The notes under the pieces were generated by a model that saw only the letters and a list, made by a program, of their open reading frames with translations, did not search any database and was not told the origin of the DNA. Shown one piece after another: positions 1 through 6,049 of a DNA stretch of 46,063 nucleotides. The stretch is from IMG/VR virus record IMGVR_UViG_3300049893_000711, positions 1 to 46,063 of that record; one strand, 5' to 3'. The first letter of the stretch is position 1. Each line of letters starts with the position of its first letter. Both the position numbers and the translations under genes were made by a program. This stretch comes from a virus.

Positions 1-515
1 GTGATCACGCCGTCGCACATCTCGTCGAGGTCAGAGCGGACGAGAGTGCGCGTGGCATCGAGTACGATACCGTCCTGTGTCTTGTAGACCGTGCGCTTGC
101 ACTCCTGCGCTTTGGCTATATGGCGGGCTAAACTGGAAGCCGCAGGGGATCGGGGTGAAGCTGGAGCGTCGTTTTGGTTCGAGGCTGCCCGCAGCAGCCA
201 CTCCCCCGGCTGCTTCCGCGTGATGCGAGCGAACGGCGGATCACAGGCACCATCCTCGCCCTTGCGCCACTTGCGATCCCAGCACGAGCCACAGACCGGA
301 GCGCCGAAGTACGTGTAGGCCATGACCGCGTAACGACGGTCGCAGTAGAGGCAGCGATCATCAGGCTCAGCCTCCCGCGCTGAGTGCCCGTAGTTGATGT
401 GAACCGCCGTAGCCGAGGTAATGCTCTTGAGCGCCCTCTTCCGCGCCCAGACCCGCTTCTGCGACTCGCTCATCTTGCGGCGCGTCTCCTCGCTGACGGT
501 GCTGCCCTTCTTCAC
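1..515 (-). CDS. Zinc-ribbon protein, C-terminus outside window
   Basis: The open frame starts with GTG at 515, in a GTGA overlap with the stop of the upstream gene, and runs off the left edge after 171 codons without a stop. The N-terminus (residues 8-27, SEETRRKMSESQKRVW and following) is basic and resembles NUMOD3-type DNA-binding helices. It is followed by two Cys pairs, C55-x2-C58 and C75-x2-C78, which form a typical zinc ribbon. Around residue 108 it carries the AASNQNDAPA peptide, encoded by a DNA repeat also found in two neighbouring genes. A nucleic-acid-binding role is inferred; no catalytic motif is visible. The gene is the most downstream visible member of the leftward operon. Confidence 0.6.
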   Translation of the reverse strand, partial: MKKGSTVSEETRRKMSESQKRVWARKRALKSITSATAVHINYGHSAREAEPDDRCLYCDRRYAVMAYTYFGAPVCGSCWDRKWRKGEDGACDPPFARITRKQPGEWLLRAASNQNDAPASPRSPAASSLARHIAKAQECKRTVYKTQDGIVLDATRTLVRSDLDEMCDGVI

Positions 516-759
516 GTCGGCCTCTTTGCTGGAGCGTCGTCTTGGTTAGAGGTTGCGGCCGGCGAATCGCGACGAGCGATGAACACCTGGGAGCGAGCGG
601 TGACCGGAAGGCCGAACACCGTGTCGGCGTCCACGACCCTCTGCATGACCTCATCAGCCTCATTCGCGTCCGCAGCCTCGAACTCGATCTCGTAGGAGAA
701 GCGGGCAAACCACGTCGTCATGTCGCCTCCTGTCTCGAAGTTGGAGCGTCGTTTTGGTT
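161..759 (-). repeat. Three-copy interspersed coding repeat, 19 nt
   Basis: Copies lie at 161-179, 529-547 and 741-759. On the minus strand they read close to AACCAAAACGACGCTCCAA, with one or two differences. All three are read in the same frame, giving S-N-Q-[N/D]-D-A-P. Two of them sit at the extreme 3' end of a gene, just before the next gene's start. Confidence 0.75.
512..721 (-). CDS. Small acidic protein of unknown function
   Basis: A 69-residue protein. The start is ATG at 721, with the Shine-Dalgarno AGGAGG ending 4 nt upstream, and it shares an ATGA overlap with the preceding gene. The body is acidic (EIEFEAADANEADEVMQRVV) and looks like a small alpha/beta domain, with an aromatic N-terminal strand followed by a helix. 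The C-terminus ends in SNQDDAPAKRPT, a tail shared in part with both neighbours. The end overlaps the next gene's GTG start by four bases, so translational coupling is expected. No family is recognised. Confidence 0.65.
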   Translation of the reverse strand: MTTWFARFSYEIEFEAADANEADEVMQRVVDADTVFGLPVTARSQVFIARRDSPAATSNQDDAPAKRPT

Positions 760-977
760 AGAGGCGACTCTCGCCTCGCGCACATCAGCCGCGAGACGGT
801 TCCAGCATGGGCCGCAGATCGTTACATGACCGCGTGGCTCGTTCTTGCCATCCCAATGCCAGAAGCTACGAAACTTGCCCCGGTAGATGGACATGCCGCC
901 ACGAACAAACGTCAGGTCGCGATCGCAGAGGTCGCAGTATTCGCGTGTCTCGACGCTCACGACGGCCTCTTTGCTGG
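518..977 (-). repeat. Duplicated gene-junction sequence
   Basis: Fifteen identical bases occur at 518-532 and 963-977 (minus strand CCAGCAAAGAGGCCG). Both copies are followed within two bases by a GTGA stop/start overlap. The AAAGAGG core is probably the ribosome binding site of the next gene, so the whole junction including its RBS is duplicated. Confidence 0.7.
718..960 (-). CDS. Zinc-ribbon microprotein
   Basis: An 80-residue protein with Cys pairs C9-x2-C12 and C49-x2-C52 flanking a basic, aromatic middle (RGKFRSFWHW). This is the usual layout of a single zinc ribbon. GTG start at 960 overlaps the stop of the upstream gene (GTGA), and the stop overlaps the next start (ATGA). The C-terminal segment VASNQNDAPTSRQEAT carries the DNA repeat shared with neighbouring genes. 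Function is unknown; binding of nucleic acid or protein is inferred from the fold type only. Confidence 0.65.
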   Translation of the reverse strand: MSVETREYCDLCDRDLTFVRGGMSIYRGKFRSFWHWDGKNEPRGHVTICGPCWNRLAADVREARVASNQNDAPTSRQEAT

Positions 978-1349
978 ATTCAAGTCCACGCCGAGAACCT
1001 TCCGTGGCGCGGCTTGTAGGTCGGGGGTCACGTCTAGGGCGGCGAGGGCGTCCGCGAGCGGCATGAAGTCGGGCAGCACTCCGGTTCGCTCAATCTCCGA
1101 CACGACCCGCGCCGCCTCCACCACCCACTCCAAGTCAGCGATGCGGGCCTCGGCGCGTTCGGCGCGGTCTGCGAGATCGCGCCCCGGCAGCATTCGCCAG
1201 TAGTCCCGCTCCCGCTCCAACTCAGCGATGCGCTGTTCGATGAGGGCGAGAGCATCGCGTTCCTCGCCGAGATCAAGTTCTTCGACGTAGCCCCTGAGCG
1301 CCTCCAACGCGGCTTGTAGGTCGGGGGTTAGTTGTGAAGTGCTGTCCAT
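957..1349 (-). CDS. Coiled-coil protein of unknown function
   Basis: 130 residues from ATG 1349. An in-frame ATG at 1460 would overlap the upstream gene by over 130 nt, so the shorter form (22 nt overlap) is preferred. Residues about 20-90 are highly charged and heptad-like (DALALIEQRIAELERERDYW), typical of a coiled coil. The segment TPDLQAA occurs near both ends and is encoded by a perfect 20-nt repeat spaced exactly 300 nt apart (1009-1028 and 1309-1328). The C-terminal PAKRPS matches the PAKRPT end of the gene at 512. No enzymatic motif is seen. Confidence 0.6.
   Translation of the reverse strand: MDSTSQLTPDLQAALEALRGYVEELDLGEERDALALIEQRIAELERERDYWRMLPGRDLADRAERAEARIADLEWVVEAARVVSEIERTGVLPDFMPLADALAALDVTPDLQAAPRKVLGVDLNPAKRPS
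1009..1328 (-). repeat. Intragenic 20-nt direct repeat, 300 nt apart
   Basis: The two copies at 1009-1028 and 1309-1328 are identical. Both are read in the same frame of the coiled-coil gene and encode TPDLQAA, so recombination between them would remove exactly 100 codons without changing the frame. Confidence 0.75.
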
Positions 1350-2296
1350 ACTGCTTTCACGTGAGCCGACGTTGACGTGTCTCCCAGATACAGACTCGCT
1401 CCCTTGAGATTCGATATCTTGTCTAGTTGGGTAGTAATCTCGGCAGGCGTAGTCGGGCATGAGTCATACGCTCCTACAGTCGGTACGATTTTCTCTCGGA
1501 CTTGGAAACCAAGTAGTCTCCCTGTCTCAGTGACTCCTGTTTTGTAGTCATACAGCTTGCGATCAGGAAGGTTAACCATATACTTGTATGATCCCTGTGA
1601 CTTGACCTGCACACGCAGGCGATGCATCTTAGCTGAGGCATAGTCTTTCACTATGCACTCTGTTCCTCCATCCCACTGTACCACACGCCCCCAACTCTTT
1701 GTTGAGCGCCCGAATATCTGCAGTCTGTAGTCTCTATTGACATGCACCTGACCCGGTAGGTACGTGGATTGATACAATGTCTTTGGAGTAGCGTCACCTA
1801 TGATAGTTGGATCATTCCAATAGGCTTGCGGTGCGAACCAAAAGCCTGACCGTTCAAACGCCCTGTAGTCCATATCATAGCGCTCTGCGGGGGTGGAGGG
1901 AAACGAAAGGATTTTGGGTTTTCCGGCAAGAGTCACATCGCTCATTACCTCCTGCACAAGTGCATACCCCCGCCACTTACCTACGTCCTCGTATGCCTTC
2001 TCACAGTTGAATACAAGACCGTCAGACTTGTAGTTTGCAACGAGCCAGTTAGCTGTCTCTGCATTCTGCACAGGATCACCATGATTGATATTATCACACG
2101 CTAGCCAGGGAAGCATCTTGACTCCATGAGGGGAGAGCTTGGCTCGCCACGCTGACCACTCTTTCCTGTTCAACTGCACGGAGTCTTGATCGGGTGCCAT
2201 GAGGGGAGCGATCCAGTCAATCTTACCCTCTGTAGCAAGAGTCTCAAATCTGGACAGATCGATTAGCTGATTGAAGAATACACCCGTACCCTGCAC
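1328..2296 (-). CDS. TIM-barrel glycoside hydrolase-like protein
   Basis: 322 residues; GTG start at 2296 with GAAGGGGG about 6 nt upstream. The first 250 residues alternate hydrophobic strands and amphipathic helices like a TIM barrel: DWIAPLMAPD near 27-36, VKMLPWLACDN near 59-69, and DGLVFNCEKAYE near 92-103. Glu99 sits where glycoside hydrolase barrels place a catalytic acid. A tyrosine-rich segment (ERYDMDYRAF, APQAYWND) follows, and the last about 70 residues form a separate domain ending GASLYLGDTST. No signal peptide is seen. A cell-wall or polysaccharide hydrolase is plausible but not proven; the exact family was not identified. It overlaps the next gene by 22 nt. Confidence 0.55.
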   Translation of the reverse strand: MQGTGVFFNQLIDLSRFETLATEGKIDWIAPLMAPDQDSVQLNRKEWSAWRAKLSPHGVKMLPWLACDNINHGDPVQNAETANWLVANYKSDGLVFNCEKAYEDVGKWRGYALVQEVMSDVTLAGKPKILSFPSTPAERYDMDYRAFERSGFWFAPQAYWNDPTIIGDATPKTLYQSTYLPGQVHVNRDYRLQIFGRSTKSWGRVVQWDGGTECIVKDYASAKMHRLRVQVKSQGSYKYMVNLPDRKLYDYKTGVTETGRLLGFQVREKIVPTVGAYDSCPTTPAEITTQLDKISNLKGASLYLGDTSTSAHVKAVWTALHN

Positions 2297-2380
2297 CTAA
2301 TCCCCCTTCTCTACATCCTTCATTAGTTGGCGTACAAACTCGATAGCCTTGTATACAGAGCCTATTAGTGCTGCCACCAT
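2297..2380 (-). CDS. Possible 27-residue microprotein
   Basis: Short frame from ATG 2380 (MVAALIGSVYKAIEFVRQLM and seven more residues) whose TAG stop directly abuts the GTG start of the hydrolase-like gene. Its last codons contain that gene's ribosome binding site. An amphipathic helix with a hydrophobic face is apparent. It lacks a strong RBS of its own and overlaps the preceding small gene by 16 nt, so it may act only as a coupling leader. Confidence 0.35.
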   Translation of the reverse strand: MVAALIGSVYKAIEFVRQLMKDVEKGD

Positions 2381-2466
2381 ACCATCACCGAATGTATTGT
2401 GAGGTCGATGAAGAACGCAGTAGGATACCACTGATACACCAGCGTCAGTATCTCTGTGGCGTTCAT
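2365..2466 (-). CDS. Possible 33-residue hydrophobic microprotein
   Basis: ATG 2466 overlaps the stop of the upstream membrane microprotein as ATGA. The product is aromatic and hydrophobic (ILTLVYQWYPTAFFIDLTI) and ends VMVWWQH, compatible with membrane association. It is one of a run of three tiny frames between the helicase and hydrolase-like genes. Support is coupling and composition only. Confidence 0.4.
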   Translation of the reverse strand: MNATEILTLVYQWYPTAFFIDLTIHSVMVWWQH

Positions 2467-2570
2467 AACAACAGTGCGCCTATGACAAAGCCAAGCAGGA
2501 ACATGATCACTAGTATGATCACACTGATCACGATACCCGCTGTCAATGCCTCAGTCTCCGAAGATTTCAT
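2463..2570 (-). CDS. 35-residue single-span membrane protein
   Basis: ATG 2570, overlapping the helicase 3' end by 20 nt. The polar N-terminus MKSSETEALTAG is followed by an almost uninterrupted hydrophobic stretch of about 24 residues (IVISVIILVIMFLLGFVIGA), a clear transmembrane helix. An AAGG motif lies about 10 nt upstream. It could be a small membrane effector or an auxiliary lysis protein. It is much shorter than ordinary holins, and a normal holin is present at 41637. Confidence 0.5.
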   Translation of the reverse strand: MKSSETEALTAGIVISVIILVIMFLLGFVIGALLL

Positions 2571-4056
2571 GGAACCAACCTTCTTTGGTGTCGAGCTTCT
2601 TCTTTACGTAGGAGTCTACCGTGTTCCGCGCATTGATATAGATAACCTCACAGGCGTGCTGCTGTCCTGGCCGATAGACACGACCCACTGCCTGCATCAT
2701 ATCCTTGGGCGACCATGAACGATCCAAGAAGATGAGGTACTGGGCACAGGAAAGGTTAATGGACTCCCCACCAAGCGCCAGAGTAGATAGAAAGACTTGG
2801 TATTCGGGCTGTCTGAATATATCATGCCATAGTCGATATCTCTCATGTTCACTGTGGCGTTCCTCCATATGAACGTAGCCGATGTTAGCTTTGTCCAGTC
2901 GTACCTTCAGTAGCTTGAGTGGATCTTTGAAGTTACTGAATACAACTACCTTCTGCTCGGGATCATCCAGTTCACCGAGGATCGACATTACTTCATCTAG
3001 CTTGGACGATGGCTCGACTAGTTCGATACTCGTAACCATACGATTCTGCTTCACGTCGAACTCTCGGGACAGAACCTCCGGAGTAGCAACGCTAATCTGT
3101 CGGAGTCTGTTCAACTGACTGAGAACATTAGGCGATTGCAATGTAGCGCCCTGTTGATCCATCGTTGCCAGCACAGTCTTGATCTCGTTGTACATCTTAC
3201 GCTGTGTGGTATTCAGGTCTACCTCATGGACAGACTCGATAGGCTTCGCAATCCCACGATGCACCTTAGCCATCGTATGACGGGGGCCAAGACGCATACG
3301 CAGACTGCGAAACTCGTCTACCCTGTAGGGTAGCAATCCTTTGATAACACGGAAACCGCGAGCGTCCATGTACTGATCGCAGAAGTAGTTACGGAAGGCC
3401 CAGTAGCTCGGCCATTCCTTCGGATGCAGAAAGTTCAAGAGACTCCACATTTCTGCCGGGTTATTGACGAAGCCAGTACCCGTCATAAGATGCCTATTCT
3501 TTGCCTTCAGCCTCTTGATATTCCTCGTCCACTGTGCCTTGGGGTTCTTTAACCTATGACCCTCATCGCACAGGATCATATCCCACTCAATAGTCTTCAG
3601 CTTATCGAGGATACCGATACCATCCTTCGACTTCTTACGCGACGAGTTGTTGGCCGACGTAGTGAACACGTCGTAGTGTGCCAGCACGACCATAGGATTC
3701 TTGTGGAATCCACCCTTGATAGTAGCCAAGAGATTATTGATCGTAATGGGTTCCTCGTAATCCTCGATACGCTTGACAGCATCGTGGATATTGAGGTTGT
3801 ACAGTTCCCACGAATGGGGCAGGCATCTATAGAAGTCAGAGAAGTATGCGCCCTTACCCACCTTGGAGGTAATGATCAGGGCATTCCTTACTCGTTTCTT
3901 TTCAAGGAGCCACAATCCTGTACTCGTTTTGAAACACCCCATCTGTGACCAGTTGGCCGAGTAGGGCATAGGAGACAGGTACCGCAGATCCTTGTCCTGC
4001 CAAGCTGTGCGACTGTATGTTTCCTCTGAGAGCAGAGGCTCAAAGAGTGCAGTCAC
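2551..4056 (-). CDS. SNF2-family DNA helicase/translocase
   Basis: Superfamily 2 ATPase of the SWI2/SNF2 type, about 501 residues. Motif I is unusual (QMGCFKTST in place of GxGKT). Motif II is ILCDEGHRLKN, followed by HLMTGTGFVNNP (motif III), VVVFSNFKDP (IV), LSTLALGGESINL (V) and VGRVYRPGQQ (VI). The C-terminal helicase half spans roughly residues 300-480. I chose GTG 4056 rather than GTG 4083 because the conserved leader AACTACCAAGGGAGGTACG lies at 4062-4080, directly before it. Starting at 4083 would translate that leader as NYQGRY. It probably remodels protein-DNA complexes during replication or recombination; phages with their own polymerase often carry such a protein. Confidence 0.88.
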   Translation of the reverse strand: MTALFEPLLSEETYSRTAWQDKDLRYLSPMPYSANWSQMGCFKTSTGLWLLEKKRVRNALIITSKVGKGAYFSDFYRCLPHSWELYNLNIHDAVKRIEDYEEPITINNLLATIKGGFHKNPMVVLAHYDVFTTSANNSSRKKSKDGIGILDKLKTIEWDMILCDEGHRLKNPKAQWTRNIKRLKAKNRHLMTGTGFVNNPAEMWSLLNFLHPKEWPSYWAFRNYFCDQYMDARGFRVIKGLLPYRVDEFRSLRMRLGPRHTMAKVHRGIAKPIESVHEVDLNTTQRKMYNEIKTVLATMDQQGATLQSPNVLSQLNRLRQISVATPEVLSREFDVKQNRMVTSIELVEPSSKLDEVMSILGELDDPEQKVVVFSNFKDPLKLLKVRLDKANIGYVHMEERHSEHERYRLWHDIFRQPEYQVFLSTLALGGESINLSCAQYLIFLDRSWSPKDMMQAVGRVYRPGQQHACEVIYINARNTVDSYVKKKLDTKEGWFHEIFGD

Positions 4057-4061
4057 GGGCG

Positions 4062-4080
4062 CGTACCTCCCTTGGTAGTT
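4062..4080 (-). promoter_or_regulatory. Start-associated leader with RBS (helicase)
   Basis: The minus strand reads AACTACCAAGGGAGGTACG, identical over 19 nt to the leader at 12293-12311. GGGAGG is the Shine-Dalgarno for GTG 4056. Related leaders precede the genes starting at 7984, 8707, 8998, 10089 and 10877. Confidence 0.7.
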
Positions 4081-4544
4081 CACCCACGAATGATAGCAAG
4101 AGCTTCGATGATTGTCAAGCCCTTCTTCTGTAGTTGTTTGAACTTAACGTAAGCCAGATGGCATGACTTATTATCATTTCTTTTGTGAAACAGAGCGCCC
4201 TCTGTCGCACCTTTTATGGGCTTTCGGCACGACTGGCAAATCGGACGAGCCATCTTGATTACCACGTTTCTCGCTTGACTGAAACTGTATCCCTTTACAA
4301 GCATAAGAAACTCTATCTCGTCCATATATTTTACTAGCCAAAGCTCTTGCCGACAGATACGGCACGTAGTGCGATAGGTGTCGCTTCCTTCTAGCACACC
4401 ACCACAGTGAATACATTTGGGTCGGTGGTCTATCGAACCTGAACATGCTATGCACCAGCCTGATTGATAGTCGAAGTTTAGATAGCTGTGCCAATCCCCG
4501 CAGTTGGGGCAGTATTCTTCCAGCCTATCGGCTAGCTCTACCAG
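4080..4544 (-). CDS. Multi-zinc-ribbon protein with probable CTG start
   Basis: The frame encodes a run of Cys pairs: YCPNC, WCIAC, KCIHC, TCRIC and ICQSC. These are at least two zinc ribbons, followed by a basic C-terminus (LAYVKFKQLQKKGLTIIEAL). The first three pairs lie upstream of the first conventional start (GTG 4397), and the frame is closed by TAG at 4554-4556. No ATG, GTG or TTG exists between. CTG 4544, preceded by AGGCGG at good spacing, is the best start (154 residues). A frameshift from the upstream gene is the alternative. The stop overlaps GTG 4083 as GTGA. Likely nucleic-acid binding. Confidence 0.55.
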   Translation of the reverse strand: MVELADRLEEYCPNCGDWHSYLNFDYQSGWCIACSGSIDHRPKCIHCGGVLEGSDTYRTTCRICRQELWLVKYMDEIEFLMLVKGYSFSQARNVVIKMARPICQSCRKPIKGATEGALFHKRNDNKSCHLAYVKFKQLQKKGLTIIEALAIIRG

Positions 4545-4720
4545 GGCTTCCGCCTATCTATGTTGACCAGCGACCATCGACGGTAGGAACACCTGGGGTT
4601 CCTGCATCTAGCATAGTCATGCACAGTGGATAGGTATATCTCTGTTCGCCACTCCCACCTATGCCATCCGATAAAGCATAGAAACCTACGCGTCTCTGCA
4701 ACCCCAACCCGAAAGACCAT
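4538..4720 (-). CDS. Small basic Cys/Trp-rich protein
   Basis: 60 residues from ATG 4720, overlapping the transglycosylase gene by 35 nt. The sequence is rich in Trp, Arg and Cys, with FLCFIGWHRWEWRTE early and a C-x4-C pair in RCRNPRCSY. This resembles the tiny phage proteins that look like half zinc fingers. Its end overlaps the presumed CTG start of the next gene. No RBS is obvious at ATG 4720, and the frame stays open upstream, so the start is uncertain. Confidence 0.5.
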   Translation of the reverse strand: MVFRVGVAETRRFLCFIGWHRWEWRTEIYLSTVHDYARCRNPRCSYRRWSLVNIDRRKPW

Positions 4721-5276
4721 AACGGTTGTAAATATTGAGCGCCGCTTGGTACTGCTGTCTAGGAGTTGCAAGGTAGGCTTCGGATGGTGCGCCTGCTGGT
4801 TTGAAGGCATCCCATGATCCGTGGTAGAAACCGAATGCCCCTTGATACGTACCACTGTTCCACGTCCATTGTCCGGGGCGTTTTCCATAGCCAGTTTCAC
4901 AGGCTCCTATTCTCTGCCATTTGTCGGGAAGCCAGATCCACCATGCATAGTGATAGAGATAGTGGTTATATTGCTTGTGCCAATGAACAGCACGGGCCTT
5001 CCATTTCTGTGCGCTCCACCTTTTGAAACCACAGGCATTCTTGAGACGCTCAGGGTAGTAGGTTCCACTGCGCGGCTTGTTGAGTTTCTTCTGAAACTTC
5101 CAGACTTTTCCACGGTAGTATACTATCGCTTTCTCTGCGGACTTACACGTTTCTTTCTTGACAATAACGGTGCGATCTAGCAGCGGTGCATCTTCCGTTT
5201 GTCGTGTGGCGTTAGATTGTTGGGCACCTATTGAAACGAGTACGGCCACACTTAGTACCGTGATTGCACGAAGCAA
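4686..5276 (-). CDS. Secreted Rpf-like lytic transglycosylase
   Basis: 196 residues. TTG start at 5276 is supported by AACAGGAGGT five nt upstream. Residues 1-23 form a signal peptide or anchor (LRAITVLSVAVLVSIGA). A basic linker follows to about residue 115. Residues 118-193 match the transglycosylase-like (resuscitation-promoting factor) domain: WQRIGACETGYGKRPGQW, a G-x3-GFYHGSW segment, and a closing WGC. Glu127 is the expected catalytic acid, and Cys126 and Cys193 the expected disulfide. It should cleave peptidoglycan glycan strands outside the membrane. It lies far from the holin/endolysin pair and on the opposite strand, so a role in entry, late lysis or host wall remodelling is open. 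Confidence 0.82.
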   Translation of the reverse strand: MLRAITVLSVAVLVSIGAQQSNATRQTEDAPLLDRTVIVKKETCKSAEKAIVYYRGKVWKFQKKLNKPRSGTYYPERLKNACGFKRWSAQKWKARAVHWHKQYNHYLYHYAWWIWLPDKWQRIGACETGYGKRPGQWTWNSGTYQGAFGFYHGSWDAFKPAGAPSEAYLATPRQQYQAALNIYNRYGLSGWGCRDA

Positions 5277-5484
5277 CTAAGACCTCCTGTTAGATTACAC
5301 GACCTCCGCTGTATGCGGGAATGGGGCTGTGGCGAGCCGCCTGACCAGGGGCTTCCCGACCGTCAGGGGGGAGGGGAAGTAGGGGAGGGTAGGTAGCTCG
5401 CCACTCATTATTGTGCCCCATACACAAGAGAGAGGCTGCATCCTTTCGCCTGTGAGCTACTAGGGTACGCCTCTCTCCTGAGTA

Positions 5485-5502
5485 AGTACCAAGGGAGGTA
5501 CT
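5485..5502 (+). repeat. Inverted copy of leader motif inside a hairpin
   Basis: The sequence AGTACC-AAGGGA-GGTACT is a perfect 6-bp stem with the purine-rich core in its loop. Its central 15 nt match the start-associated leader, but on the opposite strand. No start codon follows at a usable distance on the plus strand. Confidence 0.45.
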
Positions 5503-5509
5503 GAGCGTC

Positions 5510-5538
5510 ACGCTAGCACCGAAATCCCCAGGTGTCAA
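5510..5538 (-). promoter_or_regulatory. Candidate leftward promoter before the transglycosylase
   Basis: Minus strand TTGACA at 5538-5533, a 17-nt spacer, then TAGCGT at 5515-5510. The -35 is perfect but the -10 is weak. The position fits transcription of the 4686-5276 gene and the operon beyond it. Confidence 0.3.
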
Positions 5539-5816
5539 GTGCAAACTTGTACCCCTTGGTTTTATCGAGCTACGTAGGTGTGCGCTGACACCGGAACTGT
5601 TTGACCTCCCACGTAGCTCGCGGAGCGGGAGATAGTAGATTGCCCCAACCCTTTGCCTCGGTGACGATGGTTGTAGGGAGTAGACAAGGATTGTCCAACC
5701 GAGAAGTTGTCCCGTCTTCCTTCCTCTACTATCTTGATCCCGCTCCGTGAACCACGTAGCTTATTGCAGGGCTAGGGGTGGTAGGCAACCGAACAGAGGG
5801 AACGGAGCTTTTTCCC

Positions 5817-5966
5817 CTAGCCATGCAACTTGTCGGGATTCAGTAGAACCCCGAAGTTTGTGAAGATGATGATAATGAACATGGCGTCCACGTAGTCTTG
5901 CTCGCTATCGAAAGATGCGAGGAACTCGGGACGGTTACGATACTTCGTTATCCATGCTGTGTTCAT
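5817..5966 (-). CDS. Small protein of unknown function
   Basis: 49 residues from ATG 5966. An in-frame ATG at 6011 has no RBS, while GGTGAT precedes 5966. The sequence has a polar, aromatic N-terminal half (NTAWITKYRNRPEFLASFDS) and a hydrophobic C-terminal half with four isoleucines in a row (AMFIIIIFTNFGVLL), perhaps a buried strand or membrane-associated helix. It is flanked by strong hairpins on both sides. No homology is recognised. Confidence 0.45.
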   Translation of the reverse strand: MNTAWITKYRNRPEFLASFDSEQDYVDAMFIIIIFTNFGVLLNPDKLHG

Positions 5967-6010
5967 CGTGATCACCGTAGAAGGTAGGGAGCCGAAGCCC
6001 CCTACCCTCA

Positions 6011-6049
6011 TTGCTGATCGAACGAATCAGCAAAGTTGCAATGCAACTT
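6011..6049. other. Two adjacent hairpins
   Basis: TTGCTGAT (6011-6018) pairs with ATCAGCAA (6026-6033) over a 7-nt loop, and AAGTTGC (6033-6039) pairs with GCAACTT (6043-6049) over 3 nt. The second overlaps the stop codon of the 6048-6455 gene. They may attenuate or process the leftward transcript; no U-run follows. Confidence 0.5.

Larger units (their letters stand above)
5281..5816 (-). other. Long structured intergenic region
   Basis: No convincing gene lies in these 536 nt. It holds a dyad of 19 paired bases: 5621-5639 (CGGAGCGGGAGATAGTAGA) against 5725-5747, with one 4-nt bulge (TTGA). A second 10-bp dyad pairs 5566-5575 with 5611-5620, and an extra copy of its right arm (ACGTAGCT) sits at 5754-5761, so two pairings compete. 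Smaller hairpins are at 5682-5694 (GACAAGGATTGTC) and 5485-5502. It could be a folded leader for the transglycosylase transcript, a separate RNA, or an origin or packaging-type site. Confidence 0.5.

Noticed and set aside
957-1460. Longer version of the coiled-coil gene starting at 1460
   Set aside because: It would overlap the hydrolase-like gene by 133 nt; ATG 1349 gives a normal 22-nt overlap.
4057-4083. GTG 4083 as helicase start
   Set aside because: It would translate the conserved leader/RBS motif as protein; GTG 4056 sits at correct spacing behind it.
5290-5544. 84-codon minus-strand frame before the transglycosylase gene
   Set aside because: Pro/Arg-rich low-quality sequence with a TTG start inside the presumed promoter and no RBS. 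It lies in the strongly folded intergenic region, though it ends right before the transglycosylase RBS.
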